Of a stretch of 42,021 nt of DNA, positions 8,301 to 16,797 are shown piece by piece. The stretch comes from Bacillota bacterium (GTDB taxonomy: Bacteria > Bacillota > Clostridia > Peptostreptococcales > Anaerovoracaceae), in the NCBI GenBank assembly GCA_029006195.1, contig JAQXGH010000044.1:1-42021 (forward strand), in the 5' to 3' direction. Both the position numbers and the translations under genes were made by a program. Each line of letters begins with the position of its first letter. Position 1 is the stretch's first letter. The notes under the pieces were generated by a model, which saw nothing but the letters and a program-made list of their open reading frames with translations, made no database searches and had not been told where the DNA came from.

Positions 8301-9077
8301 TTAATGACCGCATTTACTGCAGGCACCGTAGCCTTTTTCTATAGCTTCGTTTTTGTTACAGACTACAGGGTGCCTTTTTATCGAGCGGCAGCTGCCGTAA
8401 TGATAGGCGCTGTCCTCGCTTGAAAAGCAAAATACAATGCTGCCGGATTTTATTTTTTCGGAATGACACAGTCCGCAGGGGGAATACATCCTCTTTAATC
8501 TGGAGCTAAGCACAAAGGCTTTTACCTGAGCGTTCACGTAAGTACAGTTTTTTTCGTGATATTTCTCACCGTACTGAGGGAATATATATACTGGATCTCT
8601 AAGCTCAGTGGTTTCAAGCGCCTCTGATCCCATGCCACCGGGTCCTTCACGAAGCCCCGTGAAGCCGCGATACTTGATGCGCCCCTTATACTGAAATTTG
8701 TTACCGAAATCAAGCGGCAAAGCCAGAGAACTATCTACGATAAGATTAAAGGATGTTATATTATCGGAAGTCAGGTCAGTATAACCGATAAAGTAGTGTG
8801 AAATCTCAAGACCGCAGAGCCTGGGATTTTCCGAGATTATGCGATTCCTTATTCTGGATTTACCGGTATATTTAGTGATACCGTCGCAGTAGAGTGCCGC
8901 GGTATATGAACTTTCGTCAAGGGCTGCATGCATGCAGTTTTCCCATATGGAATAGACCCTCATGTAATAACCTATGGAAATCATGGCCAGAATAACAAGC
9001 GGGAGAACTATAGCAGCTTCAACTGTATAAAAACCGCGTTTATTAATATGTTTTATCATAGAAATACTTTTTACCAT
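8301..9077 (-). CDS. TadE-like pseudopilin with duplicated Cys/His module
   Basis: 258 residues. The N-terminus KRGFYTVEAAIVLP is a type IV prepilin-like signal: cleavage after G15 leaves Glu at +5, followed by a hydrophobic helix. The C-terminal third holds two modules with the same spacing, H174-x3-C178-x22-C201-x2-C204 and H226-x3-C230-x22-C253-x2-C256, likely metal sites outside the membrane. H-x3-C...CxxC motifs of this look occur in other secreted Firmicutes proteins. The start at 9077 overlaps the previous gene by 35 bases; a second ATG at 9059 is equally possible (no clear ribosome-binding site for either) and would still keep the whole signal. Probably a minor pilin or adaptor of the tad system. 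Confidence 0.75.
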   Translation of the reverse strand: MVKSISMIKHINKRGFYTVEAAIVLPLVILAMISIGYYMRVYSIWENCMHAALDESSYTAALYCDGITKYTGKSRIRNRIISENPRLCGLEISHYFIGYTDLTSDNITSFNLIVDSSLALPLDFGNKFQYKGRIKYRGFTGLREGPGGMGSEALETTELRDPVYIFPQYGEKYHEKNCTYVNAQVKAFVLSSRLKRMYSPCGLCHSEKIKSGSIVFCFSSEDSAYHYGSCRSIKRHPVVCNKNEAIEKGYGACSKCGH

Positions 9078-10245
9078 TTACTTCAGCTGTGACAGCGATG
9101 CCCGTAGCGTATTCCTGAATGAGAAATGCAGGATCGTGATCCTTTCTCATATTGATTTGTATAAGATCTAGGACGCGAGCCATTTTCATATTGTCGTCCT
9201 TTAAGAAAAGCAAAATCCTAAGATAATCATCATAAGATTGCCCCTTGTTCACATCAGGCTTAAACACCTTCTCGTCAGAAATGCCCTTAACAAGGCCGTC
9301 TAAATCTATAGCCCATGAAGATGCATCCTTGGTAAAAGGAACAAGATACCCCTTATGCAAAAGCTTCACATCGTTAACTGACTCAGCTGTTGCCCAGGCC
9401 AGCGAGATGCCGGCCTGCGTTACTGTACCCAGGACGCCTGGTGTTATGGTTTCGGATAGAGCGGTGACAGCAGCTCTTTTCTCAGGATCAGCATATATGT
9501 GAGCCAAATTGTAAGGCGTGCGCAGAGCTTCAAGCGACAGATCCACATGTCTAACGTTTGATTCATCCGAAAGCCTGCCGGTCAGTATGTATTCGACTTC
9601 GTTTCTATAAAAGTGGGAGGTGTCTATAGCACAGGTATCTGAGTTGAAGCGGCTAAGAATATAGCTGTCAAATAGATATTTATCAGTTCCTCCGTGTATG
9701 ATCGCTTCGAGATTAGTGAGTTTATCTGCGATTTGGTTTACACTGGCTGTCAGGTCCTTATCTGGAAGCTGCGCAGAGGGCAGGGAGTCGATGGTAGGGC
9801 CATGGCGGAGGGTTCTGGACACCATATCGTTTACTGACGATTTACCGTTTCTTATAATTCCGCCTTCCTTCATAAGATCTACTGCCTGTTTTAAGACAGG
9901 CTCAGGATCAGCTATGCTGAAGCGGCCTGTCTCAACAGTGCAGCTATGGAAATCAGCTCCGAAGAGCTGTGATAGAGAGTAGGCTGAGTAATCTCTGAAT
10001 TTCTTTGAGAGAGCAGGGTCGTCTCCTTTTATCAGGAAAAGACCGTAATCTCTATGTATGTAATAGTTGTATTCTGATAGAACGGAATCTCCAGCGAGTC
10101 TGAATACGCCGTCAGCACAGCTTTCAACAGTTTTCTCGTGAATGCTTGAAACCAGGAGGAGAGTGATGCTGAAAAGTGCAGTAATTACTACAGCTAAAAA
10201 TACTGAAATGTTACCTCGTTTACTCTTCGCTTTCATCACCGTCAC
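9043..10245 (-). CDS. DUF5702-like tad-locus membrane-anchored protein
   Basis: 400 residues with an N-terminal segment KAKSKRGNISVFLAVVITAL, a positive stretch and G followed by one hydrophobic helix, then a long extracytoplasmic part with no membrane segments. This matches the DUF5702 (TadG-like) proteins that accompany clostridial tad genes; unlike the TadE proteins it lacks the +5 Glu. It overlaps the upstream TadE gene by 26 bases and the downstream one by 35, so the three are translationally linked. A role as a surface-exposed minor component or assembly factor is inference from context. Family name is from memory. Confidence 0.68.
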   Translation of the reverse strand: MTVMKAKSKRGNISVFLAVVITALFSITLLLVSSIHEKTVESCADGVFRLAGDSVLSEYNYYIHRDYGLFLIKGDDPALSKKFRDYSAYSLSQLFGADFHSCTVETGRFSIADPEPVLKQAVDLMKEGGIIRNGKSSVNDMVSRTLRHGPTIDSLPSAQLPDKDLTASVNQIADKLTNLEAIIHGGTDKYLFDSYILSRFNSDTCAIDTSHFYRNEVEYILTGRLSDESNVRHVDLSLEALRTPYNLAHIYADPEKRAAVTALSETITPGVLGTVTQAGISLAWATAESVNDVKLLHKGYLVPFTKDASSWAIDLDGLVKGISDEKVFKPDVNKGQSYDDYLRILLFLKDDNMKMARVLDLIQINMRKDHDPAFLIQEYATGIAVTAEVNGKKYFYDKTY

Positions 10246-10657
10246 CTCCAGGTTTTAATAAGTTACATAGTCTAACAACTTTTCTGCCGGATACGCAGTG
10301 GCAGCTGCCCGTTAAATGAGTAGAGCCAGGACGGTAGAGTATGCCGAACTTACGCATGTAGATATTAGCGCTAGCTTCATACCTCTTATTAAAGCCATGT
10401 CCGAGACAGGTGATCTCGCCCTTATAGCGGGATCCGGTCATGGCTTCTCCCAGTTCGGATTCATAACGGACAGTACCGGTTTCATTTCCGGCATCACATC
10501 TCAGTGCCATATGCATATGGCATTGTGATATGGATACTTCGTAAAAAAACATAAGCGTGAGAACTACTGTTATTGTGACAAGTATACTGAAAGGTAAAAC
10601 GATTGCCGCTTCCGGCATGTAGCTCCCTCGTTTACTTTTTAGCTGAATGAATTTCAT
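10220..10657 (-). CDS. TadE-like pseudopilin
   Basis: 145 residues. The prepilin-like signal KSKRGSYMPEAAIVLP predicts cleavage after G11 with Glu at +5, followed by a hydrophobic helix to about residue 39. The remainder is a small extracytoplasmic domain with several Cys (SQCHMHMALRC, ITCLGHG, GSCHC), which may form disulfides. This matches TadE-type minor pseudopilins that help assemble the Flp pilus. It lies 3 bases after the Flp pilin gene and overlaps the next gene by 26 bases. The C-terminus is acidic (GGDGDESEE). Confidence 0.75.
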   Translation of the reverse strand: MKFIQLKSKRGSYMPEAAIVLPFSILVTITVVLTLMFFYEVSISQCHMHMALRCDAGNETGTVRYESELGEAMTGSRYKGEITCLGHGFNKRYEASANIYMRKFGILYRPGSTHLTGSCHCVSGRKVVRLCNLLKPGGDGDESEE

Positions 10658-10660
10658 GAG

Positions 10661-10801
10661 TTAAAAATTCTCTAATCCTTTGAAAGTGTCATTTACAAAA
10701 TCCGTTATTTGAGTTTTGAAAATGAGCCCGATGGCTACAGCTATCGCCACCAGAATGGCAACCTGAACAAGTTCCATTCCCTTCTTGCTTCTGAAATTCA
10801 T
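10661..10801 (-). CDS. flp: Flp-type major pilin (46 residues)
   Basis: A very short gene: ATG at 10801 preceded by GGAAAGGGGG, stop at 10661-10663. The 46-residue product begins MNFRSKKGMELVQVAILVAI, that is a short basic leader, Gly, then a continuous hydrophobic helix to about residue 29 and a short polar tail TDFVNDTFKGLENF. Length, leader and position between tadC and tadE are those of a Flp/type IVb pilin, the polymerised subunit of the tad pilus. If cleavage is after G8 the Glu is at +2, not the usual +5. No prepilin peptidase gene is in the window. Confidence 0.82.
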   Translation of the reverse strand: MNFRSKKGMELVQVAILVAIAVAIGLIFKTQITDFVNDTFKGLENF

Positions 10802-10831
10802 TGAAATTATCCCCCTTTCCTTTCTTAATAT

Positions 10832-11791
10832 TTACAACTCAAGCAAGGCAGGGCTAACAGTAATGGCCACGAGGACCAGAAGCAGGATAGTGAGAGGCAG
10901 TACCATTTTCTCTTCGGATATCTTGCCGTGTTCTTCGCAGCTTCGCTTACGGTTTATCCACAGGAGCTCACTTTCAGCATATAGCTTCTGGGTGAGCTCT
11001 ACACCCTTGCTGACATTGTCGTTTAATATGTTGCTGATCCTAATGAGTTCATTAACACCAGACTCTTTCGCGAAAGACCTGAACTCCTGGTTTGCTGAGC
11101 TGTTGGTCTCCCTTATTGAAATATAGATATCATTCATTTTGCTCCAGAAATAATCAAGGTCGTTATCCTGAAATCTGAGGCCTTCCTGAATGGCTCTTTC
11201 AAATGCCGAATTCAGCACCAGACCGGCATTAAGCAGAAGCACTAGCCTGTTAACAAACTCAGGCAGCTGTCTTGCTATGGACTGCCGTTGCATTTTCTTC
11301 TTCCTGATAACCGGAGCGTTACGCCTGTGATAGAGCAGAAATCCCGTTAAAAGACATGTGAAAATGATAAGGACTGTATGAGTGTTTCTGACAACTGTCC
11401 ATGTGACCTTCTGTCCGTTTGATAAAACATTTGGCAGATAAATCTTTCTGATTGAGGTGTCGTCATTAAAACTCATAACTATGGATCTTATTTCCTGTGC
11501 CACGAATTCATCTTTTGGCATATATTTATCCTCTGATTTCCTGCTGGGGTTTTCCGTCGCGTATGGGGATATCGAAACATCAAATTCTCTGTCGTAAGCT
11601 ATGCCTTTGCCAAAGGTGCGTGCTCTTAAGGATATGTGGTCTGTTTTATCACTTCTGGTAATAAAGGTTCCTGCAGAATCCTTAGAAAATTCAGCGGTAT
11701 TTAAGGTAAAGGCGCTGACAAGATCGATTATGATCAGGAAAATCCCAGCGGCTATCAGAATAGCAAGCTGTTTTTTAAGATCTGTTTTCAT
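10832..11791 (-). CDS. tadC: TadC-like type II secretion F-domain protein
   Basis: 319-residue inner-membrane platform protein. It has an N-terminal membrane helix (about residues 9-28), then roughly 105 polar residues, a second helix (about 136-155), a cytoplasmic domain with RQLPEFVNRLVLLLNAGLVLNSAFERA typical of the T2SSF family (quoted segments RQLPEFVNRL and LLNAGLVLNSAFERA), and a C-terminal helix (LPLTILLLVLVAITVSPALL). It works with TadB and the TadA ATPase to extrude the Flp pilus. The polar N-terminal segment between the first two helices looks like an extracytoplasmic domain. The gene is 6 bases downstream of tadB. Confidence 0.82.
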   Translation of the reverse strand: MKTDLKKQLAILIAAGIFLIIIDLVSAFTLNTAEFSKDSAGTFITRSDKTDHISLRARTFGKGIAYDREFDVSISPYATENPSRKSEDKYMPKDEFVAQEIRSIVMSFNDDTSIRKIYLPNVLSNGQKVTWTVVRNTHTVLIIFTCLLTGFLLYHRRNAPVIRKKKMQRQSIARQLPEFVNRLVLLLNAGLVLNSAFERAIQEGLRFQDNDLDYFWSKMNDIYISIRETNSSANQEFRSFAKESGVNELIRISNILNDNVSKGVELTQKLYAESELLWINRKRSCEEHGKISEEKMVLPLTILLLVLVAITVSPALLEL

Positions 11792-11797
11792 AAATAA

Positions 11798-12544
11798 TTA
11801 AATCTCCACAGATGACAGCTTCTCCATCATCCAAATCGCCCAGCATGAAGCGGCCAGGCAGAAAGTCATGATGAGCCTTCCGATGAAAGTCTCATACATT
11901 GGTGCGATATATGAAGGTGATGCGATATTCAAAAGCGCTAGCATAATGACGGGCATCATAGCGATCATCCTGCCTTCGAGTTTTCTCTGAGCAGTAATTG
12001 ATTTGATTTCCCGCCTTATCGTCATCTTGTCATTAAGAATAACAGCGGTTCGATGGATTATCTGCTCAAGGTCGCCTCCCAGATCTCTGCATGTGATATA
12101 GACCTGGACAAAATTGCTGATGTCTTCGCTGTGAGCTCTATCTGCGAAATCAATAAGCAAGGCTGCATCACTTTCATTATTCTCGATAATGCAGGTGCAC
12201 ATGTGTGACAATTCCACCATAATAAGGTCTTCATCACGATATATAAGTTTCAGATTGGAGTCTGCTTCGATAAGGGATTCTCCCATCTGCCTGCCAGCTG
12301 CAACTGAGGCAGAAAGAGAGTAGAGGAGATCTTTGAACTGGATATCCAGTTTCTCGTATCTTCGGAGGACCATGAAATCCTCATAAAGTGGAGCAAGCCA
12401 CAATATGCAGCCACCTGCAATAATCGATAAAATCAAGCTGTGATAAAAGAGAAACACAGCTGCGCCGATAATTACGTATCCTGACGCAGTGAATATTAGT
12501 TTCTCACGCTGATTCATTTCGTATTTCGTATAGTCTTTAATCAT
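11798..12544 (-). CDS. tadB: TadB-like type II secretion F-domain protein
   Basis: 248-residue membrane protein: two hydrophobic segments near the N-terminus (YVIIGAAVFLFYHSLILSII and ILWLAPLY), a cytoplasmic helical domain of the T2SSF type containing DLLYSLSASVAAGRQMGESL, and two C-terminal membrane helices (MIAMMPVIMLALLNIASP and LIMTFCLAASCWAIWMM). TadB pairs with TadC as the platform of the tad pilus. It lies between tadA and tadC with 9- and 6-base gaps. Confidence 0.85.
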   Translation of the reverse strand: MIKDYTKYEMNQREKLIFTASGYVIIGAAVFLFYHSLILSIIAGGCILWLAPLYEDFMVLRRYEKLDIQFKDLLYSLSASVAAGRQMGESLIEADSNLKLIYRDEDLIMVELSHMCTCIIENNESDAALLIDFADRAHSEDISNFVQVYITCRDLGGDLEQIIHRTAVILNDKMTIRREIKSITAQRKLEGRMIAMMPVIMLALLNIASPSYIAPMYETFIGRLIMTFCLAASCWAIWMMEKLSSVEI

Positions 12545-12553
12545 ATTAAATAC

Positions 12554-13768
12554 TCATATATTAAGGTCATCAAAACCTGCGGACTTTAACTTCTCACGGT
12601 GGATGATCCGATTGCCGGTCATACCATCCTCAAGGGTATATAGATAGTTGAGAGTAATTTCTCCGTTTCTGACTTCTATTAGTTCAGCTATCTCCATCAC
12701 CCTGCGGGAGCCTCTGGAGTCTCGGTTCATGTGAATGATGATATCCAGGCCCTCGGCTATCTGACTTCTTATGGATTCTACAGGGAAATCTGCAGCCTGA
12801 ATGAAGAGGGACTCCAGGCGTTTAAGAATGCCCTTGATACTGCCGGCATGGCCTGTACTCAGGCTGCCGTCGTGACCTGTGTTCATGGCATTTATCATTT
12901 CGAAGGCTTCAGAGCCTCTGACTTCGCCGATGATGAGCCTATCCGGCCTCATTCTGAGGCTGGCTTTAACAAGCTGGGCCATATCCACAGCACCCTTGCC
13001 GGAGGCACCTGCGTTTCTGCATTCCATCCTTACAATGTTATCTATCTGGTCTATCTGCAGTTCCGCTGAGTCCTCTATCACTATCACTCGCTCTGTGGGA
13101 GGAATGAGCTGAGCTAGTACATTTAACATTGTGGTTTTACCGGATGATGTGCCACCGCAAACAAAGCAGTTGAAACCGGATACCACTAGTATCTTCAGAA
13201 GATCCGCGGCTTCAGGTGAAACGGTGCCATTGAGAAGAAAGTCCCGCATGGTCATGACACGCTCAGGAAACTTACGTATGGTTAAAATCGGACCGTTCAG
13301 GGCAATATTCTTGTATACTGCGTTAACACGTGAACCGTCGCTTAGCCTGGCGTCAACAATAGGATTCAGTTCATTGATTTCCCTGTGAACGCGGGAAGCA
13401 ATGCGTCTGATCAGCTCCTCAAGTTCTTCTGTTGAATCGAATGAAAGAGGGAGTTTCTCGATTTTACCGTTTCGTTCAACAAAAATATTGTCCTTGCCGT
13501 TGACCATTATCTCGGATATGCTGCGGTCATCTATGTATGGCTGCAGAATATCCATCTCGCTCCTTAGAGACAGGAACAGACGCTGGATCAGATCGCTGTT
13601 TATGGAATAACTGCATGACCTTGATTTTTCTAATGAAAATACATAGTCCTCTATTGTCTTCAGCGCTTTGTCGTCTGTTAGATCAGCTCCCATTGATGCG
13701 AGCTTAAGCCTGATCTCTGAAATATAACCTTTGATTTCATCGCTGGTATAATAAAGCATATTTACCAT
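12554..13768 (-). CDS. tadA: TadA/CpaF family pilus assembly ATPase
   Basis: 404-residue secretion ATPase powering Flp pilus assembly. The Walker A is GGTSSGKTT (205-213); then VIEDSAELQ (Asp box), LIIGEVRG (Walker B), and a His-containing TGHDGSLSTGHA stretch typical of CpaF. The N-terminal region has the family's ISEIMVNG motif. It is first of the operon; GAAAGGAA lies just before the ATG at 13768 (another ATG is three codons in). No TadZ/CpaE-type ParA gene and no prepilin peptidase is present beside it. No convincing minus-strand promoter could be picked in the 200-base divergent spacer. Confidence 0.93.
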   Translation of the reverse strand: MVNMLYYTSDEIKGYISEIRLKLASMGADLTDDKALKTIEDYVFSLEKSRSCSYSINSDLIQRLFLSLRSEMDILQPYIDDRSISEIMVNGKDNIFVERNGKIEKLPLSFDSTEELEELIRRIASRVHREINELNPIVDARLSDGSRVNAVYKNIALNGPILTIRKFPERVMTMRDFLLNGTVSPEAADLLKILVVSGFNCFVCGGTSSGKTTMLNVLAQLIPPTERVIVIEDSAELQIDQIDNIVRMECRNAGASGKGAVDMAQLVKASLRMRPDRLIIGEVRGSEAFEMINAMNTGHDGSLSTGHAGSIKGILKRLESLFIQAADFPVESIRSQIAEGLDIIIHMNRDSRGSRRVMEIAELIEVRNGEITLNYLYTLEDGMTGNRIIHREKLKSAGFDDLNI

Positions 13769-13881
13769 CTGTTTCCTTTCGAGAACAAGCTAACATGGCT
13801 GGAAAAAAATGGCAATTGTAAAAACGCTAGATGTATTTAAAACGTCTGCATTTCAAGGTTTCGTACTATTATTAAAGGGTA

Positions 13882-13910
13882 TTGTAAAAAAATTAACAAT
13901 ATGATATAAT
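13882..13910 (+). promoter_or_regulatory. Sigma-A promoter of the alanine symporter gene
   Basis: TTGTAA (13882-13887), 17-base spacer, perfect TATAAT (13905-13910), with TG one base before the -10 (extended -10). It also decides the start codon: an ATG at 13909 overlaps the -10 and cannot be used, leaving 13969. Confidence 0.8.
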
Positions 13911-13968
13911 GTGCGAACGCGTTATATTATTTTTTATCGTTATTTTTTTATTGATAAGGAGATGTATT

Positions 13969-15402
13969 ATGGTAAATGCAATCGATAGCGTTGTTCTGGC
14001 GATTAGTAATGTGCTGTATCAGCCGTTCATCGTTCCACTTATCCTTATTGCAGGCGGTATCTATCTTTCAATCAGATGTAAGTTCCTGCAGTTCGGAATG
14101 CTCAAAGAAGCTTGTAAGGTTATTATGGAGAAGCCAACAAACGAAAATGGTATTTCATCATTTGGCGCACTGATGGTTTCAACAGCATCAAGAGTTGGTA
14201 CTGGTAATATCATCGGTGTATCAACTGCTATCATCTGTGGTGGTCCTGGTGCGATCTTCTGGATGTGGTTATCAGCATTCTTCGGTGGCGCTTCAGCGTT
14301 CGTAGAATCAACTCTCGCACAGATTTATAAGAAGAAGAACCCAGACGGCACTTCATACGGTGGTCCTGCTTTCTACATGCAGGATGCTCTTAAGCAGAGA
14401 TGGCTTGGTGTTATATTCTCAATCTTCATCATCTTTACTTATGCAGTTGGTTACAACATGCTGGCATCATACAACCTGCAGTCAACATTCGCTGCATTTG
14501 ATTTCTATAAGCCAGTAGTAACTCCAGCAATTATCGGTATCATCCTGGCAGTACTGTTCGGAATCATCATCTTCGGTGGTGGTAGAAGACTGGTTCACGT
14601 AACAGGCGTTCTCGTTCCAATAATGGGCGTTCTTTACGTAATCGTTGCAATCATCGTTCTCATCCTGAACGCTGGTAACCTGGGTCACATGTTCGCTCTG
14701 ATCTTCTCAAGCGCATTCGACTTCCAGTCAATCTTCGGCGGTTTCGCTGGTTCATGTATCATGTACGGTGTTAAGAGAGGCCTGTACTCAAATGAAGCTG
14801 GTATGGGTTCTGCTCCAAACGCAGCTGCAACAGCAGACGTTTCACACCCAGTTAAGCAGGGTCTGGTTCAGATGCTTTCAGTATTCATCGATACACTGCT
14901 CATCTGTACTGCAACAGCATTTATGTGCCTGAGCACTAACGTTCTCCCTGGTGACTACCTCGGAGCTGACGGTTCAGCAGATGCAGCTGGTTTCGTACAG
15001 GGCTCACTGCAGTCAGTATTTGGTGCTGTAGGTCCTATCTTCCTCGTAGTAGCAATGTCACTGTTCGCATTCACAACTCTGATCGGTAACTATTCATACT
15101 GCGAAGGTTGTCTTAAGTTCATCATGAAGAGAGAACCTGGTAAGGGCGTTCTCTACGTATTCAGAGCTCTGGCTACACTGCTGGTATTCGCAGGTGCTGT
15201 AGCAACAGCTGGTCTGGTATGGGATATCGCAGACATGATGCAGGGTCTGATGGTAATCACAAACGTTCCTTCAATCCTGATTCTGGGCGGTGTAGCATTC
15301 AAGTGCTTAGACGACTACAGAAAGCAGAAGGCTAACGGTCTTGATCCACACTTCAAGGCAGCTGATATCGGCCTTAAGCAGAAGACAGATTTCTGGAACT
15401 AA
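13969..15402 (+). CDS. alsT: Alanine/glycine:cation symporter family protein (AlsT/AgcS type)
   Basis: 477-residue sodium:amino-acid symporter, typically importing alanine or glycine. About eleven membrane segments; family motifs include GALMVSTASRVGTGNIIGVS near residue 60, GGPGAIFWMWLSAFFGG, and GLYSNEAGMGSAPNAAA in the centre. The start is set at ATG 13969 by AAGGAG eight bases upstream and by the promoter at 13882-13910. Codon use is that of a strongly expressed gene. Monocistronic, with a terminator directly behind. Substrate (Ala versus Gly) is not decided by sequence. Confidence 0.92.
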   Translation: MVNAIDSVVLAISNVLYQPFIVPLILIAGGIYLSIRCKFLQFGMLKEACKVIMEKPTNENGISSFGALMVSTASRVGTGNIIGVSTAIICGGPGAIFWMWLSAFFGGASAFVESTLAQIYKKKNPDGTSYGGPAFYMQDALKQRWLGVIFSIFIIFTYAVGYNMLASYNLQSTFAAFDFYKPVVTPAIIGIILAVLFGIIIFGGGRRLVHVTGVLVPIMGVLYVIVAIIVLILNAGNLGHMFALIFSSAFDFQSIFGGFAGSCIMYGVKRGLYSNEAGMGSAPNAAATADVSHPVKQGLVQMLSVFIDTLLICTATAFMCLSTNVLPGDYLGADGSADAAGFVQGSLQSVFGAVGPIFLVVAMSLFAFTTLIGNYSYCEGCLKFIMKREPGKGVLYVFRALATLLVFAGAVATAGLVWDIADMMQGLMVITNVPSILILGGVAFKCLDDYRKQKANGLDPHFKAADIGLKQKTDFWN

Positions 15403-15404
15403 GA

Positions 15405-15433
15405 TTGACTTATTAATCTATAAAGAACATAAT
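15405..15433 (+). promoter_or_regulatory. Sigma-A promoter for rarA-ispH/rpsA, located before the alsT terminator
   Basis: TTGACT (15405-15410), 17-base spacer, CATAAT (15428-15433), starting three bases after the alsT stop. Transcription would begin near 15440, inside the left arm of the alsT terminator, so the new transcript would lack most of that arm. Confidence 0.55.
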
Positions 15434-15435
15434 AT

Positions 15436-15470
15436 AGCGGACGGAGTCTATTGGCTTTGTCCGCTTTTTT
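15436..15470 (+). terminator. Rho-independent terminator of alsT
   Basis: AGCGGAC (15436-15442) pairs with GTCCGCT (15459-15465) and is followed by a run of T. Confidence 0.85.
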
Positions 15471-15498
15471 CATTAGATAAACAAAGGAGACGAGGGTA

Positions 15499-16797
15499 AT
15501 GATACCACTTTCCACAAGGATGAGACCTGGGACGCTTGAAGGTTTTGTTGGACAGAAACATTTCATGTATGAGGGTTCGCTTTTTTATAATTCAATAAAG
15601 AATAAGAGCTTCGAGTCTGCTATATTTTTTGGCCCCAGCGGTACCGGTAAGACTACACTTGCCAGAATAATCGCAGGAGAACTTGACAGTAATTTCGTAG
15701 AAATCAACGCTACGACAACGGGGACTAAAGAACTTAAGTCTGTTCTTCAGAATGCTGCTGACAGATTCCATGGCCTCATGCAGGAAACTACAGTCCTGTA
15801 TGTAGACGAAGTACATAGATGGAACAAACTCCAGCAGGACGCTCTTCTCAAGGCTATCGAGGAAGGTATCGTTAAGTTCATAGGAAGCACAACGGAGAAC
15901 CCATACTTCTCAATAAACAATGCCATAATAAGCAGAGTGAGAAATATATATGAGTTCAGAAGGCTGAAACCTGAAGAAGTGCTCATACTCCTGAAGAGAA
16001 CGCTCGAGGATACCACTAAGGGATTCGGAGGTCTCAATATCAAATACGATGAGGATGCGCTTTATACACTGGCATCAATGTCAAGCGGCGACTGCAGAGT
16101 TGCCCTGGATGCGCTGGGCTTTATTGTAGACAACCTGGACATCGACAAGGGAACCGGCATCACTAAGGATATCGTAGCTGAGGCCATGCAGAAGCAGACG
16201 ACATTCTACGATAGATCAGAGGATAAATATAATCTGCTCAGCGCACTGCAGAAATCAGTGCGTGGTTCAGATCCTGATGCAGCCATTCACTATCTGGCCA
16301 GACTCATCGACGGCGGTGCCGATGAAATGATGATAGGCAGAAGACTTATGGTAATGGCAAGTGAAGATATAGGAATGGCATATCCTAGTGCCATATCAAT
16401 AGTAACATCATGTGTGCAGGCGGCTCAGATGATAGGCTTCCCTGAGGCGCAGATCCCTTTGGCACAGGCAGTTATCCTTATGGCCAGCTGCCCTAAGTCT
16501 AATGCAGCCAACGAGGCGTTAAATGCGGCTTTGAGGGATTTGCATACGAAGAAAATAGATGATGTTCCTGCTCATTTAATGGACTCGCACTACGGCGGCG
16601 CTGCCAAGCTGGGCAGAGGACAGGGATATAAATATCCGCACGCACATGGCGGTTATGTTACGCAGCAGTACCTTCCAGATAACCTGTATAACGAAGGCGT
16701 TCAGTACTACCAGCCTACGTCAAACGGAAGCGAAGCTGCCTTTAAGAAACATCTTGAAGAACTTAAAGAAATCGACAAAAGGAGTTCGGGTAAATAA
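15499..16797 (+). CDS. rarA: Replication-associated recombination protein A (RarA/MgsA AAA+ ATPase)
   Basis: 432-residue clamp-loader-like AAA+ ATPase that acts at stalled replication forks. Walker A is GPSGTGKTT (45-53), Walker B VLYVDEVHRW, sensor 1 GSTTENPYF, and the C-terminal MgsA domain carries LGRGQGYKYPHAH and HLMDSHYGG. The start has AAAGGAGACGAGG upstream. The stop codon shares its last A with the ATG of ispH-rpsA (TAATG), so the two genes are translationally coupled. Length is normal. Confidence 0.94.
   Translation: MIPLSTRMRPGTLEGFVGQKHFMYEGSLFYNSIKNKSFESAIFFGPSGTGKTTLARIIAGELDSNFVEINATTTGTKELKSVLQNAADRFHGLMQETTVLYVDEVHRWNKLQQDALLKAIEEGIVKFIGSTTENPYFSINNAIISRVRNIYEFRRLKPEEVLILLKRTLEDTTKGFGGLNIKYDEDALYTLASMSSGDCRVALDALGFIVDNLDIDKGTGITKDIVAEAMQKQTTFYDRSEDKYNLLSALQKSVRGSDPDAAIHYLARLIDGGADEMMIGRRLMVMASEDIGMAYPSAISIVTSCVQAAQMIGFPEAQIPLAQAVILMASCPKSNAANEALNAALRDLHTKKIDDVPAHLMDSHYGGAAKLGRGQGYKYPHAHGGYVTQQYLPDNLYNEGVQYYQPTSNGSEAAFKKHLEELKEIDKRSSGK

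Noticed and set aside
13909-13968. Upstream ATG adding 20 residues to the alanine symporter
   Set aside because: It overlaps the -10 TATAAT, so the codon lies before the transcription start; the ATG at 13969 has a good ribosome-binding site.
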